In this document: positions 1 to 7,743 of the stretch, piece by piece | Layout: each line of letters begins with the position of its first letter | How positions within the stretch are numbered: the stretch's first letter is position 1 | Origin: Rhizobium terricola | GTDB lineage: Bacteria > Pseudomonadota > Alphaproteobacteria > Rhizobiales > Rhizobiaceae | Assembly: GCF_012927355.1 (NCBI RefSeq) | Contig: NZ_JABBGK010000001.1 | Location: 986,649-1,050,648 of the forward strand | Length of the DNA: 64,000 bases | Direction of reading: 5' to 3' | Position numbers and translations under genes: made by a program | Notes under the pieces: generated by a model | Databases searched by the model: none | What the model saw: the letters and a program-made list of their open reading frames with translations, nothing else | What the model was told of the DNA's origin: nothing

Positions 1-1
1 G

Positions 2-736
2 CTCGACCGGCCGCTGATACGCCTGCAGTGCTACGAAGGGCTCGATGTCGCGTCCGCCGTCTACGAGTGGAACTATCCGGCGCAGATGCTGGAAATCCGC
101 CTCGCCGAAGCGACAGGCATCTCCGACCGCGACAGGCTGGAGCACGATCTCTTTTCCGAGAAGCACCTGATCCGACGGCCCGTCCTTCAGGCCCTGCAGT
201 CGACGCCGGGCCGAGCGCCGGTGTTCCTCATCGACGAACTCGACCGCACCGACGAGGCCTTCGAGGCCTTCCTGCTCGAGGTGCTGTCCGACTTCCAGGT
301 GACCATCCCCGAATTTGGTACAGTGAAGGCCGCCGAGCCGCCGATCGTCATCGTCACCAGCAACCGCACCCGCGAGGTGCATGACGCCTTGAAGCGCCGC
401 TGTCTCTACCACTGGGTCGACTATCCGAAGGCAGCGGAAGAGCTTGCCATCATCCGGAAGAAGGTGCCGGGCTGCAACGAACAGCTGTCGCGCCAGATCG
501 TTGCCTATGTGCAGAAGATCAGGACTATCGATCTCTTCAAGAACCCCGGTATCGCAGAGACCATCGACTGGGCGACCGCTTTGACCGAGCTCGACCGGCT
601 GGCACTCGATCCCGAGACGATCGCCGACACGCTCGGCACCCTCTTGAAATACCAGGAGGACATTGCGCGGATCCAGGGTGGCGAGGGCCACAAGGTGCTC
701 GCCGAGGTCAAGGCCGAACTGCTGGCGGCGGGCTAG
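2..736 (+). CDS. MoxR-family AAA+ ATPase, CoxD-like (5' end missing)
   Basis: Reading frame 2 is open from the first bases, so the gene starts before the window and only its last 244 codons are seen. The visible part carries the Walker B stretch VFLIDELDRTDEAFEAF, a sensor region ending IVTSNRTREVHDALKRRC, and the C-terminal lid, all typical of MoxR ATPases. The Walker A loop is outside the window. In carbon monoxide dehydrogenase clusters this subfamily (CoxD) is an ATP-driven chaperone needed to mature the Mo-Cu active site. The next gene, 3 bases downstream, is its usual VWA partner CoxE, which supports the Cox-type assignment. A first internal ATG at 86 exists but would cut the domain, so it is not the true start. 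Confidence 0.85.
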   Translation, partial: LDRPLIRLQCYEGLDVASAVYEWNYPAQMLEIRLAEATGISDRDRLEHDLFSEKHLIRRPVLQALQSTPGRAPVFLIDELDRTDEAFEAFLLEVLSDFQVTIPEFGTVKAAEPPIVIVTSNRTREVHDALKRRCLYHWVDYPKAAEELAIIRKKVPGCNEQLSRQIVAYVQKIRTIDLFKNPGIAETIDWATALTELDRLALDPETIADTLGTLLKYQEDIARIQGGEGHKVLAEVKAELLAAG

Positions 737-739
737 GCC

Positions 740-2002
740 ATGCAGACGCCCGGGACCGGGGAAGGCATTGTCGTCGTGACGCCGCCGATCGGTGACGGAA
801 GGCTTGCCGACAACATCGTCTATTTCGGCCGCGTGCTTCGCAAGGCGGGGCTCAAGCCGGGGCCGGGGGCCGTGGCCGATGCGATTTCCGCCGTCAGTGT
901 CATCGGGATCGGATCGCGCGAGGAATTCCACGCGGCCCTCTCGGCGATCTTCGTCAAGCGCCACGAGGACCAGCCGGTTTTCGACGAGGCATTCCGACTG
1001 TTCTGGCGATCACGCGACCTCGTCGAGAAGATGATCGCGATGATGTCGCCGGTCGCGCTCGACAGCAGCGAGCGCGAAAAGGCGAAGGCCGGAGCTTCCA
1101 GGGTCAGCGATGCGCTGTTCGCCGCCCGTGATCGCAGCAGCCGCGAACGCGACGAGCCCGACATCGAGATCGATGCGCGGATGACGGTGTCCGGCAGCGA
1201 GGTTCTGCGCCGCACCGATTTTGCACAGATGACGGCCGACGAGTTGTCGGAGGCCCGCCGGCAGATCGAACGCATGGCGATGCCGGTCGACGACATTGCG
1301 ACCCGCCGGCACCGTCCGGCGCCGCGCTCACGCCATGTCGATGCGCGTGCAATGATGCGCGCTGCGATGCGCACCGGTGGCGATCTCATCCTGCCGAGAT
1401 ACCGCGAACGCCGCCGCCGTCCGCCGCCGGTTGTCGTGCTCGCCGACATTTCCGGATCGATGAGCCAGTACACGCGCATCTTCCTGCATTTCCTGCACGT
1501 GCTGACCGAGCGCCGGCGACAGGTGCACACGTTTCTCTTCGGGACCCGGCTCACCAACGTGACACGGCAGATGCGCAATCGCGATCCGGACGAGGCGATC
1601 GATCAATGCACGGGGGTCGTCCGCGACTGGTCCGGCGGGACGCGGATCGGCGAGACGTTCCGGGAGTTCAACCATAAATGGGCTCGGCGCGTACTCGGGC
1701 AGGGAGCGATCGTCTTGCTGATCACGGACGGACTGGAACGCGAGGGCACGGAGCTGCTTGCGGCCGAGACGGACCGCCTGCACCGCTCCTGCCGCCGGCT
1801 GATCTGGCTCAATCCGCTCCTGCGTTTCGAGGGGTTCGAGGCGCGGGCGCGCGGCGTACGGGCAATCCTGCCGCATGTCGACGAGCTGAGACCGGTGCAC
1901 AATCTGAATTCGCTCGCGGATCTGGTCGCGGCATTGTCCGGCACGGCCGACGACGGCGGCGATCGGCGGCGCCTGATCAACGATCTCAGGAGGTATCAGT
2001 GA
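740..2002 (+). CDS. CoxE-like VWA domain protein
   Basis: This 420-residue protein has a C-terminal von Willebrand A domain with a complete metal-ion site. The DISGS signature begins at about residue 236 (Asp236), followed by SGGTRIG and VLLITDGLEREG. The long charged N-terminal half fits the CoxE/VWA-CoxE family. MoxR ATPases and VWA proteins act as pairs that remodel or load metal into a client enzyme. In Cox clusters the client is the CO-dehydrogenase-type Mo hydroxylase. It lies 3 bases after the ATPase gene, and its stop overlaps the GTG start of the next gene (GTGA), so the genes are translationally coupled. The role in CO oxidation is inferred from family and context; no catalytic subunit is in view. 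Confidence 0.85.
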   Translation: MQTPGTGEGIVVVTPPIGDGRLADNIVYFGRVLRKAGLKPGPGAVADAISAVSVIGIGSREEFHAALSAIFVKRHEDQPVFDEAFRLFWRSRDLVEKMIAMMSPVALDSSEREKAKAGASRVSDALFAARDRSSRERDEPDIEIDARMTVSGSEVLRRTDFAQMTADELSEARRQIERMAMPVDDIATRRHRPAPRSRHVDARAMMRAAMRTGGDLILPRYRERRRRPPPVVVLADISGSMSQYTRIFLHFLHVLTERRRQVHTFLFGTRLTNVTRQMRNRDPDEAIDQCTGVVRDWSGGTRIGETFREFNHKWARRVLGQGAIVLLITDGLEREGTELLAAETDRLHRSCRRLIWLNPLLRFEGFEARARGVRAILPHVDELRPVHNLNSLADLVAALSGTADDGGDRRRLINDLRRYQ

Positions 2003-2328
2003 CAATCGACACGCAGGTCAGGGATCCGCTTTTCATTGCCGAGGACTGGGTGGGGCAGGGGCGGGACGTCGCCATTGCGACGGTCGTCGAAACCTGGGGC
2101 TCGGCGCCCCGCCCGGTGGGCAGCCATCTGGTGATCGACGCAGAGGGCAATTTCGAGGGCTCGGTGTCGGGTGGTTGCGTCGAGGGCGCCGTGATCACCG
2201 AGGCACTCGACGTATTGCAGTCAGGTCAGGCGAAGATGCTGGAATTCGGCGTTGCCGACGAGACGGCATGGCGGGTCGGCCTGTCATGCGGCGGCAGGAT
2301 CCGCGTCTATGTCGAAAGGCTCGGCTGA
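1999..2328 (+). CDS. XdhC/CoxI N-terminal domain protein
   Basis: A 109-residue protein starting at GTG 1999. A strong AGGAGGT ribosome site lies just before, and the start overlaps the previous stop. It contains the XdhC/CoxI N-terminal domain motifs GSAPRPVGSHLVI, GSVSGGCVEGAV and GLSCGGRIRVYVE. The family handles molybdenum cofactor for xanthine-dehydrogenase-type enzymes: it binds the cofactor, protects it and helps its sulfuration before insertion. In many bacteria this domain and the Rossmann domain form one XdhC chain. Here the Rossmann half is the next ORF, with TGATG overlap. The GTG start is preferred over the upstream in-frame ATG at 1678, which would lie inside the VWA gene. Confidence 0.85.
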   Translation: MTIDTQVRDPLFIAEDWVGQGRDVAIATVVETWGSAPRPVGSHLVIDAEGNFEGSVSGGCVEGAVITEALDVLQSGQAKMLEFGVADETAWRVGLSCGGRIRVYVERLG

Positions 2329-3035
2329 TGGATTTTGACAATCTCAAGCGTCTGAACGAGGCGCGGCTCGCACGGAAAGCGGCGGTCCTGGTCACGGATC
2401 TTGCCGAGGGCGGAGACCGGCTCGTGGTCGAGGGGGAGACTGTGCCGGGGCCGCTCGGCGAGGAAATTGTGGAGCGTTTCCGCTCCGGCAAGTCCGGCTC
2501 CGTCGAGATTGAGGGGCGGTCGGTCTTTCTCAACGTGCACCTGCCGCCGCCGCGGATCGTCGTGATCGGGGCGGTGCATATCAGCCAGGCGCTCTATCCG
2601 ATGGCTGCGATCGCCGGATATGACATGACCATCATCGATCCGCGCACGGCCTTTGCCACCCCCGAGCGTTTCGAAGGGGTCGATCTCGTGGCAGACTGGC
2701 CGGAGGACGTGCTTTCAAGCCGTCCGCTCGACCGCTACTCGGCGCTGGTCGCCGTCACGCACGATCCCAAGATCGATGATTTCCCGATTGCAGCGGCTCT
2801 ACGGGCCGGCTGCTTCTATGTCGGGGCACTGGGCAGCCGCAAGACCCACGCGAAACGGGTCGAGCGGCTGAAGGCGGAGGGGTTCTCCGACGCGGAAATC
2901 GGGCGGATTTCTGCTCCCGTCGGCATCGATATCGGGGCGGCGACACCGGCCGAAATCGCGGTCGCGGTGCTCGCCGACGTCATCCAGGCCTTCCGCCGGC
3001 GTTCGCTCGACGGCGCGGGGAGTGCTGCCGCATGA
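2328..3035 (+). CDS. XdhC/CoxF-like Rossmann domain protein
   Basis: A 235-residue protein whose C-terminal two thirds is the XdhC Rossmann domain: PPRIVVIGAVHIS near residue 75, then IIDPRTAFATPERF, VTHDPKIDDF and the family signature YVGALGSRKTHAKR. The N-terminal region is short and variable. It probably cooperates with the preceding CoxI-type half to deliver mature molybdenum cofactor to the Mo hydroxylase. Both ends overlap their neighbours by a few bases (TGATG upstream, ATGA downstream), as expected inside a single operon. The normal GxGHxA loop reads GAVHIS here, with Ala in place of the second Gly, as is often seen in CoxF-type members. Confidence 0.85.
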   Translation: MDFDNLKRLNEARLARKAAVLVTDLAEGGDRLVVEGETVPGPLGEEIVERFRSGKSGSVEIEGRSVFLNVHLPPPRIVVIGAVHISQALYPMAAIAGYDMTIIDPRTAFATPERFEGVDLVADWPEDVLSSRPLDRYSALVAVTHDPKIDDFPIAAALRAGCFYVGALGSRKTHAKRVERLKAEGFSDAEIGRISAPVGIDIGAATPAEIAVAVLADVIQAFRRRSLDGAGSAAA

Positions 3036-4666
3036 TCTTCGGCGAGTTTTCCGTAGCCGATGCCGAAGGCCTCATCCTTGCCCATGCGGTGAAGCTGCCG
3101 TCGGGCAAGCTGGCCAAGGGCCATGTGCTGCAGGAAGTCGACCTCGCGCTCCTGTCAGCGGCCGGCATCGCCAGCGTGATCGCCTGCCGGATGGAGGATG
3201 ACGATCTCGGTGAAGACGCCGCGGCGGACCGTTGCGCGTCCGCGATCCATCCGGCGCATCTGCGTCTCTCGCCGGCCTCGACCGGACGGGTGAATTTCTA
3301 CGCGACCTGCAACGGGCTCTTCGTCGCCGACCGGTCGCTCGTCGATCGCTTCAATCGCGTCGATCCCTCGATCACGCTGGCCACGCTTGCCGACCACAGC
3401 GACGTGCGCGACGGCGACCTTGTCGCGACCGCGAAGATCATTCCGCTCGCAGCACGGCGCGACAGTGTCGAGACGGCGCGGCAGATCCTTTGCGAGGGCG
3501 ACGCCTTTGCGCTGAAACCGTATCGGCCGCATGCCGTCCACCTGATCGCCACCGAACTGCCGTCGCTGAAGGTTTCGGTTATGGACAAGACGGCGCGTGT
3601 GCTGGAACACCGGCTTGCGCCATCGGGAAGCCGGCTCGTCCACGAGCAGCGGGTGGCGCATCGGGCGGATGCGGTCGCCTCCGCCATCGAGGCGGCGCTT
3701 GGACGGCGTTGCGCCGAGCCGTCGATGATCATCGTGTTCGGGGCATCGGCGATGTGCGATGCGGTCGACGTCATCCCCGAATCAATCCGGATGGCCGGGG
3801 GCGTGGTCGATCAGGTGGGGCTCCCGGTCGATCCGGGGAACCTGTTGGTGCTCGGTCATGCCGCCGACGTGCCGGTCATCGGTGCGCCGGGTTGCGCGCG
3901 CTCGCCCAAGGAAAACGGATTCGACTGGGTGCTGAACCGATTGCTGGCGGGCGAGTTCCCAGCGAGCCATGAATTGACCGGACTTGGCGTAGGGGGATTG
4001 CTGATGGAAATCCCGAGCCGGCCGCTGCCGCGCGAACTTGTCGGGTCCGAACCGCATCCGACCCGGGTCGCTGTTGTCCTGCTTGCCGCCGGACGGGCGA
4101 GCCGGATGGGTGACGACGGGCGCCACAAGCTTCTCTCCGAATTCGACGGGGAGCCGCTGGTGCGCCGCTCGGCCCGGATCGCGCGAGAGGCCGAGGCAGG
4201 CCCGGTTTTCGTGGTCACCGGACACCGTGCCACCGAAATCTCCGCCTGTCTTGAGGGGCTGGACGTCACTTGCATCGACAATCCGGACTATGCGAGCGGC
4301 ATGGCAAGCTCGCTGAAGGCCGGCGTCAGTGCCGCCAATGCCGGCGGAGCCGATGGCGTGCTCGTCATGCTCGCGGACATGCCGGGCGTATCGGCTCACG
4401 ATCTCGACGCCCTGGTTTCGGCCTTCCAGGCGTCCGGCGGCCGCGCGATCGTGCGTGCCGTGGCCGACGGTCAAAGGGGCAATCCCGTGATCCTACCGCG
4501 TTCGACCTTCGAGGCGGTGAAGACGCTGGAAGGCGACATTGGTGCGCGACCGATCATCGAGACGGCCGGCCTTCCGGTCATCGACATCGAGATCGGCGCC
4601 GCTGCGCGTCTCGACGTGGATACGCCGGAGGCGATTGTCGCGGCCGGGGGCGTCTTGAAGGGATAG
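3032..4666 (+). CDS. Molybdopterin-binding domain fused to MocA-like molybdenum cofactor cytidylyltransferase
   Basis: A 544-residue two-part protein. Residues about 1-340 form a MoaB/MoeA-like molybdopterin-binding module (VFGASAMCDAVDVIP, PVDPGNLLVLG, GAPGCARSPKENGFDW). Residues about 345-540 are a MobA/MocA-type nucleotidyltransferase with the nucleotide loop VVLLAAGRASRMG, a Lys in HKLLSEFDG, and MLADMPGVS for metal binding. MocA adds CMP to molybdopterin, giving the dinucleotide form used by CO dehydrogenase and other xanthine oxidase family enzymes. The fusion lets one chain bind and modify the cofactor. It overlaps the XdhC gene by ATGA and ends the Cox-type accessory run. CTP rather than GTP specificity is inferred from context. 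Confidence 0.85.
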   Translation: MIFGEFSVADAEGLILAHAVKLPSGKLAKGHVLQEVDLALLSAAGIASVIACRMEDDDLGEDAAADRCASAIHPAHLRLSPASTGRVNFYATCNGLFVADRSLVDRFNRVDPSITLATLADHSDVRDGDLVATAKIIPLAARRDSVETARQILCEGDAFALKPYRPHAVHLIATELPSLKVSVMDKTARVLEHRLAPSGSRLVHEQRVAHRADAVASAIEAALGRRCAEPSMIIVFGASAMCDAVDVIPESIRMAGGVVDQVGLPVDPGNLLVLGHAADVPVIGAPGCARSPKENGFDWVLNRLLAGEFPASHELTGLGVGGLLMEIPSRPLPRELVGSEPHPTRVAVVLLAAGRASRMGDDGRHKLLSEFDGEPLVRRSARIAREAEAGPVFVVTGHRATEISACLEGLDVTCIDNPDYASGMASSLKAGVSAANAGGADGVLVMLADMPGVSAHDLDALVSAFQASGGRAIVRAVADGQRGNPVILPRSTFEAVKTLEGDIGARPIIETAGLPVIDIEIGAAARLDVDTPEAIVAAGGVLKG

Positions 4667-4669
4667 AGG

Positions 4670-5056
4670 ATGGACAACGTCGAAATCGAGGATCTTTTTG
4701 CCTCGCTAGGGCCGGTCACGGTGAAGCGGATGTTCGGCGGCAAGGGCATCTACTGCCAGGGCGTCATCTTTGCGCTTTATCTGTTCGACGAAATCATGCT
4801 GAAGGTAGATGAAGAGACCGCACCGCTCTTCTCGGCTGCCGGCGCGCGCCAGTGGGTCTATCAACGCGAGGGCAAGAGCCCCGTCGCTATGCCCTACTGG
4901 TCGACGCCCGAAGATGCGCTGGATGATCCCGACGAGATGGCGAAATGGGCGCGGCTTGCCTTCGAGGCGGGCCTCAGGGTCGAGGCCGGCAAGGTCAAGC
5001 CGCAGCGATCGCGGATGTCAGCGAAGAAACGGAAGGATGGCGTGGGTAAAGGCTGA
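4670..5056 (+). CDS. TfoX/Sxy N-terminal domain protein
   Basis: A 128-residue protein matching the TfoX N-terminal domain: VTVKRMFGGKGIYCQGVIFALYL near the start, then LKVDEE and PYWSTPEDALDDPDEM, followed by a Lys/Arg-rich tail. In gammaproteobacteria the full TfoX/Sxy protein co-activates competence genes. Short N-domain-only proteins like this one are widespread in rhizobia and their job is not established. It begins 3 bases after the cytidylyltransferase stop, so it may be read from the same transcript. Its last 39 bases overlap the 3' end of the opposing NUDIX gene. Confidence 0.8.
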   Translation: MDNVEIEDLFASLGPVTVKRMFGGKGIYCQGVIFALYLFDEIMLKVDEETAPLFSAAGARQWVYQREGKSPVAMPYWSTPEDALDDPDEMAKWARLAFEAGLRVEAGKVKPQRSRMSAKKRKDGVGKG

Positions 5057-5425
5057 GAGGGGTGTCGGCAGGGCGTCGAGATCGAACCAGCCGATTTCCG
5101 CAAGCTTGTCCGGCTCGGTCAGTTGCGGTTCGCCTTTGACGTCATCGGTCTTGTAGAGCAGGGAGACCCAGTGCTGGCGGTCGGCGTCGATGATCTGCTC
5201 GGAAGCCATGACGAAGGAGAGCCTGCCGATCGTCAGTCCGGTTTCTTCTTCCGCCTCACGGCGCGCTGCCGTCTCGGCGGGTTCGAGATGATCGACCTTG
5301 CCGCCGACAATGTTCCAGAATCCGGCTTCCGGTGCCTTGAGGCGACGGCAGAGCAGAAGCTTGCCGTCGCGCAGTATTGCCAGCCCGACGCCGACACCGG
5401 GAAAATCGATGCCGGGCTTACCCAT
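5018..5425 (-). CDS. NUDIX hydrolase
   Basis: A 135-residue protein with a full Nudix box (GKVDHLE followed by REAEEETGL, fitting Gx5Ex7REUxEExGU) at about residues 42-64. Nudix enzymes split nucleoside diphosphates linked to another group; MutT-like cleaning of damaged nucleotides is possible, but the substrate cannot be read from sequence. It converges on the TfoX-domain gene with 39 bases of overlap, entirely in C-terminal tails. It lies directly before the RhlE gene on the same strand in the sense of map position: the helicase stop is at 5426, one base beyond this gene's start, so the two are probably co-transcribed. Confidence 0.88.
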   Translation of the reverse strand: MGKPGIDFPGVGVGLAILRDGKLLLCRRLKAPEAGFWNIVGGKVDHLEPAETAARREAEEETGLTIGRLSFVMASEQIIDADRQHWVSLLYKTDDVKGEPQLTEPDKLAEIGWFDLDALPTPLSAFTHAILPFLR

Positions 5426-6922
5426 TCAGGATTTCGCGGCGGCTGCTACGATCAGCATGAAGGCCGGAATTTCGTCGCCGAAGCCGACCGGGGTCGGGCC
5501 GTCGTCGTGATCGCGATAGTGGTTGCGGCGACGCTCGCGCTGGTCGTCGTTGGCAGGGTTCGGCCTGGTGTTGCGGTTGGCCTGGCTGGGCCGCCTGTCT
5601 GCCTTGCGCTCGCTGGTCACTGTTTCGGTCCTTGCCACTTCCACAACACTCTCTTCGACGTCCCGAGCCTTGCTATGCTCGGTCTTTGTTTCAGACTTCT
5701 GACCGCCGCGGCGTTCGCGTCCCTTGTCCTTGTCGCGCGAGCCGCGCTTGCTGCGACCTTCGTCATGGCTTTCGGCCATGGCGGGAAGCGTCGAAAGGTC
5801 GCCGTCGAGCCATTCGATCTGCTGACCGATCAGCTTCTCGATCGCGTCGAGATATTTGGTATCGGCGCGCGACACAAGCGTAAAGGCGGCGCCGGAGCGA
5901 CCGGCGCGACCGGTACGACCGATGCGGTGGACATAGTCTTCCGCATGGATCGGAATGTCGAAGTTGAAAACGTGGCTGACGTCGGGAATGTCGAGGCCGC
6001 GTGCGGCGACGTCGGAGGCGACGAGCAGCGTGATCTGGTTGTCCTTGAAGCCCGCCAGCATGTTGGTGCGCGAACGCTGGTCCATGTCACCGTGAAGCGC
6101 ACCGACCGAAAATCCATGACGCTCCAACGAACGGAACAGGTCCGCGACATCCTTCTTGCGGTTGCAGAAGATGATGCCGTTCTTCAGGTCGTCCTGGGCG
6201 CGGATCAGGTCGCGCAGGCGCGAACGCTTCTCGTAGTCCTTGTTGTGGACGGCGACGATGCGCTGCGTGACCGTCTTCGCGGTCGAGGACGGTGGTGCGA
6301 CTTCGATGCGTTCGGGGTTCTGCAGGAAGCGATCGGCGAGCTTCTGGATCTCGGGCGGCATGGTCGCCGAGAAGAACAGCGTCTGCCGGGTGAACGGGAT
6401 CATCTTGGCGATGCGCTCGATGTCCGGGATGAAACCCATGTCCAGCATGCGGTCGGCTTCGTCGATGACGAGGATCTCGACGCCGGTCATCAGCAGCTTG
6501 CCGCGTTCGCAATGGTCGAGCAGGCGGCCGGGCGTGCAGATCAGCACGTCGGCGCCACGCTCGAGCTTGCGGTTCTGTTCCTCGAAGGAAACGCCACCGA
6601 TCAGGAGGGCTACGTTCAGCTTGTGGTTCTTGCCATATTTTTCGAAATTCTCGGCAACCTGCGCGGCGAGTTCGCGCGTCGGCTCAAGGATCAGGGTGCG
6701 CGGCATGCGCGCCCGGGCCCGGCCATTTTCAAGAAGCGTCAGCATCGGCAGCACGAAGGATGCCGTCTTGCCCGTTCCGGTCTGGGCTATGCCGCAAATG
6801 TCGCGACGCTGCAGGGCCGGCGGGATGGCGCCGGCCTGGATCGGCGTGGGCGTGGTGTAGCCGGCGTCGGTGACGGCTGAAAGTACTTTTTGGCTCAGGC
6901 CAAGGTCAGCAAATGTGGTCAA
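5426..6922 (-). CDS. rhlE: DEAD-box ATP-dependent RNA helicase, RhlE type
   Basis: A 498-residue helicase counted from the TTG at 6922. It has the Q motif (TPIQ), Walker A AQTGTGKT (about residues 46-53), PTREL, TPGR, DEAD (about 154-157), SAT (about 185-187) and the C-terminal HRIGRTGRAG. A basic Lys/Arg/Asp-rich tail for RNA contact follows. RhlE proteins unwind RNA in ribosome assembly and RNA decay. The ORF is open to another TTG at 7009, but a well-formed promoter (-35 at 7021-7026, -10 at 6998-7003) would start the transcript inside that extension, so the shorter start is preferred; GTG 6958 is also possible. Conserved sequence begins at LTTFADLGLS, at the chosen start. Confidence 0.9.
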   Translation of the reverse strand: MTTFADLGLSQKVLSAVTDAGYTTPTPIQAGAIPPALQRRDICGIAQTGTGKTASFVLPMLTLLENGRARARMPRTLILEPTRELAAQVAENFEKYGKNHKLNVALLIGGVSFEEQNRKLERGADVLICTPGRLLDHCERGKLLMTGVEILVIDEADRMLDMGFIPDIERIAKMIPFTRQTLFFSATMPPEIQKLADRFLQNPERIEVAPPSSTAKTVTQRIVAVHNKDYEKRSRLRDLIRAQDDLKNGIIFCNRKKDVADLFRSLERHGFSVGALHGDMDQRSRTNMLAGFKDNQITLLVASDVAARGLDIPDVSHVFNFDIPIHAEDYVHRIGRTGRAGRSGAAFTLVSRADTKYLDAIEKLIGQQIEWLDGDLSTLPAMAESHDEGRSKRGSRDKDKGRERRGGQKSETKTEHSKARDVEESVVEVARTETVTSERKADRRPSQANRNTRPNPANDDQRERRRNHYRDHDDGPTPVGFGDEIPAFMLIVAAAAKS

Positions 6923-6997
6923 AGGGGAATCTGTTTCCGTTCCGGTTCTTGCGAACACTGTTGAATCGCCCTGAACGCGGGCGCTAACGTCAGCGCG

Positions 6998-7026
6998 GGA
7001 TAGTGCCAAAAAGCTTGAAAGTCAAG
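6998..7026 (-). promoter_or_regulatory. Promoter of rhlE
   Basis: Read on the minus strand this is CTTGAC, 17 bases, CTATCC, very close to the rhizobial housekeeping consensus CTTGAC-N17-CTATAT. It points at rhlE and predicts a transcript start near 6990, downstream of the longest possible ORF start at 7009. Confidence 0.65.
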
Positions 7027-7067
7027 GAAACCCCGGCATTTGCAGTAATAAAGGGTGAATAGACGCA

Positions 7068-7691
7068 TCAATTGCCGCGGTGGGTGGCAATAACCGCAAG
7101 TCCGGCTGCCGCAAGGACCGTTCCGGCACCGCGGTTGACGGTTTTGATAACCCGCGGGGTGCGCAACAGACGCCGCGCCCTCCCGGCCAGCCAGACATGG
7201 GTGCCGATGACGATTGCCTCGACGGCGACGATCACTGCGGCGAGGGCGAGATAGGCCTCGTGGCCGAAGTCGGTTCCGACGAAGTTCGGCAGGAGAGCCA
7301 GATAGAAGAGGGGCATCTTGGGATTGCCGAGATTGAGGGCGACGGCCGTCAGGCAGACGGTCACGAGGTCGCCGGAACGTTCGCGCGATGTCGTTTCGGG
7401 GATGACCGGCACGGCAATCCAGAGCCTTATGCCCATGTAGATCAGATAGGCCGCCCCGCCGTAGCGCAGCACGCTCATGAGGAAGCCCATCTCCTCGGCG
7501 AGGATCGACAGGCCGAAAGCCGCAAGGGCGAGATAGATCAGGATGCCGATCACCGTTCCCGTGCCATAGGCTACGCCGGACGCTGCACCATGGGAAACCG
7601 TTCTCGCGATGATGGTCATGTTGTCGGGGCCGGGGCTGGCCGCGAAGACAAAGAATGCAAGGGCAAATCCCAGCAGAGCCTGCGGTTCCAT
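7068..7691 (-). CDS. LysE/RhtB family amino-acid exporter
   Basis: A 207-residue membrane protein starting MEPQALLGFALAFFVFAASPGPDN, the hallmark N-terminus of the LysE/RhtB family (the SPGPDN turn follows the first membrane segment). About six hydrophobic segments follow, including GIIYLALAA-like and YGGAAYLIYMGIRLW stretches. The family exports lysine, homoserine, threonine or similar small molecules across the inner membrane; the substrate is not predictable here. It stands alone on the minus strand between the helicase promoter and the M23 peptidase gene. No linked LysG-type regulator is seen. Confidence 0.88.
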   Translation of the reverse strand: MEPQALLGFALAFFVFAASPGPDNMTIIARTVSHGAASGVAYGTGTVIGILIYLALAAFGLSILAEEMGFLMSVLRYGGAAYLIYMGIRLWIAVPVIPETTSRERSGDLVTVCLTAVALNLGNPKMPLFYLALLPNFVGTDFGHEAYLALAAVIVAVEAIVIGTHVWLAGRARRLLRTPRVIKTVNRGAGTVLAAAGLAVIATHRGN

Positions 7692-7743
7692 GATTCCTCC
7701 GGCGTCGATCCGGATCGGAAGTCTAGGCTCGGAGCGGTTGCTG

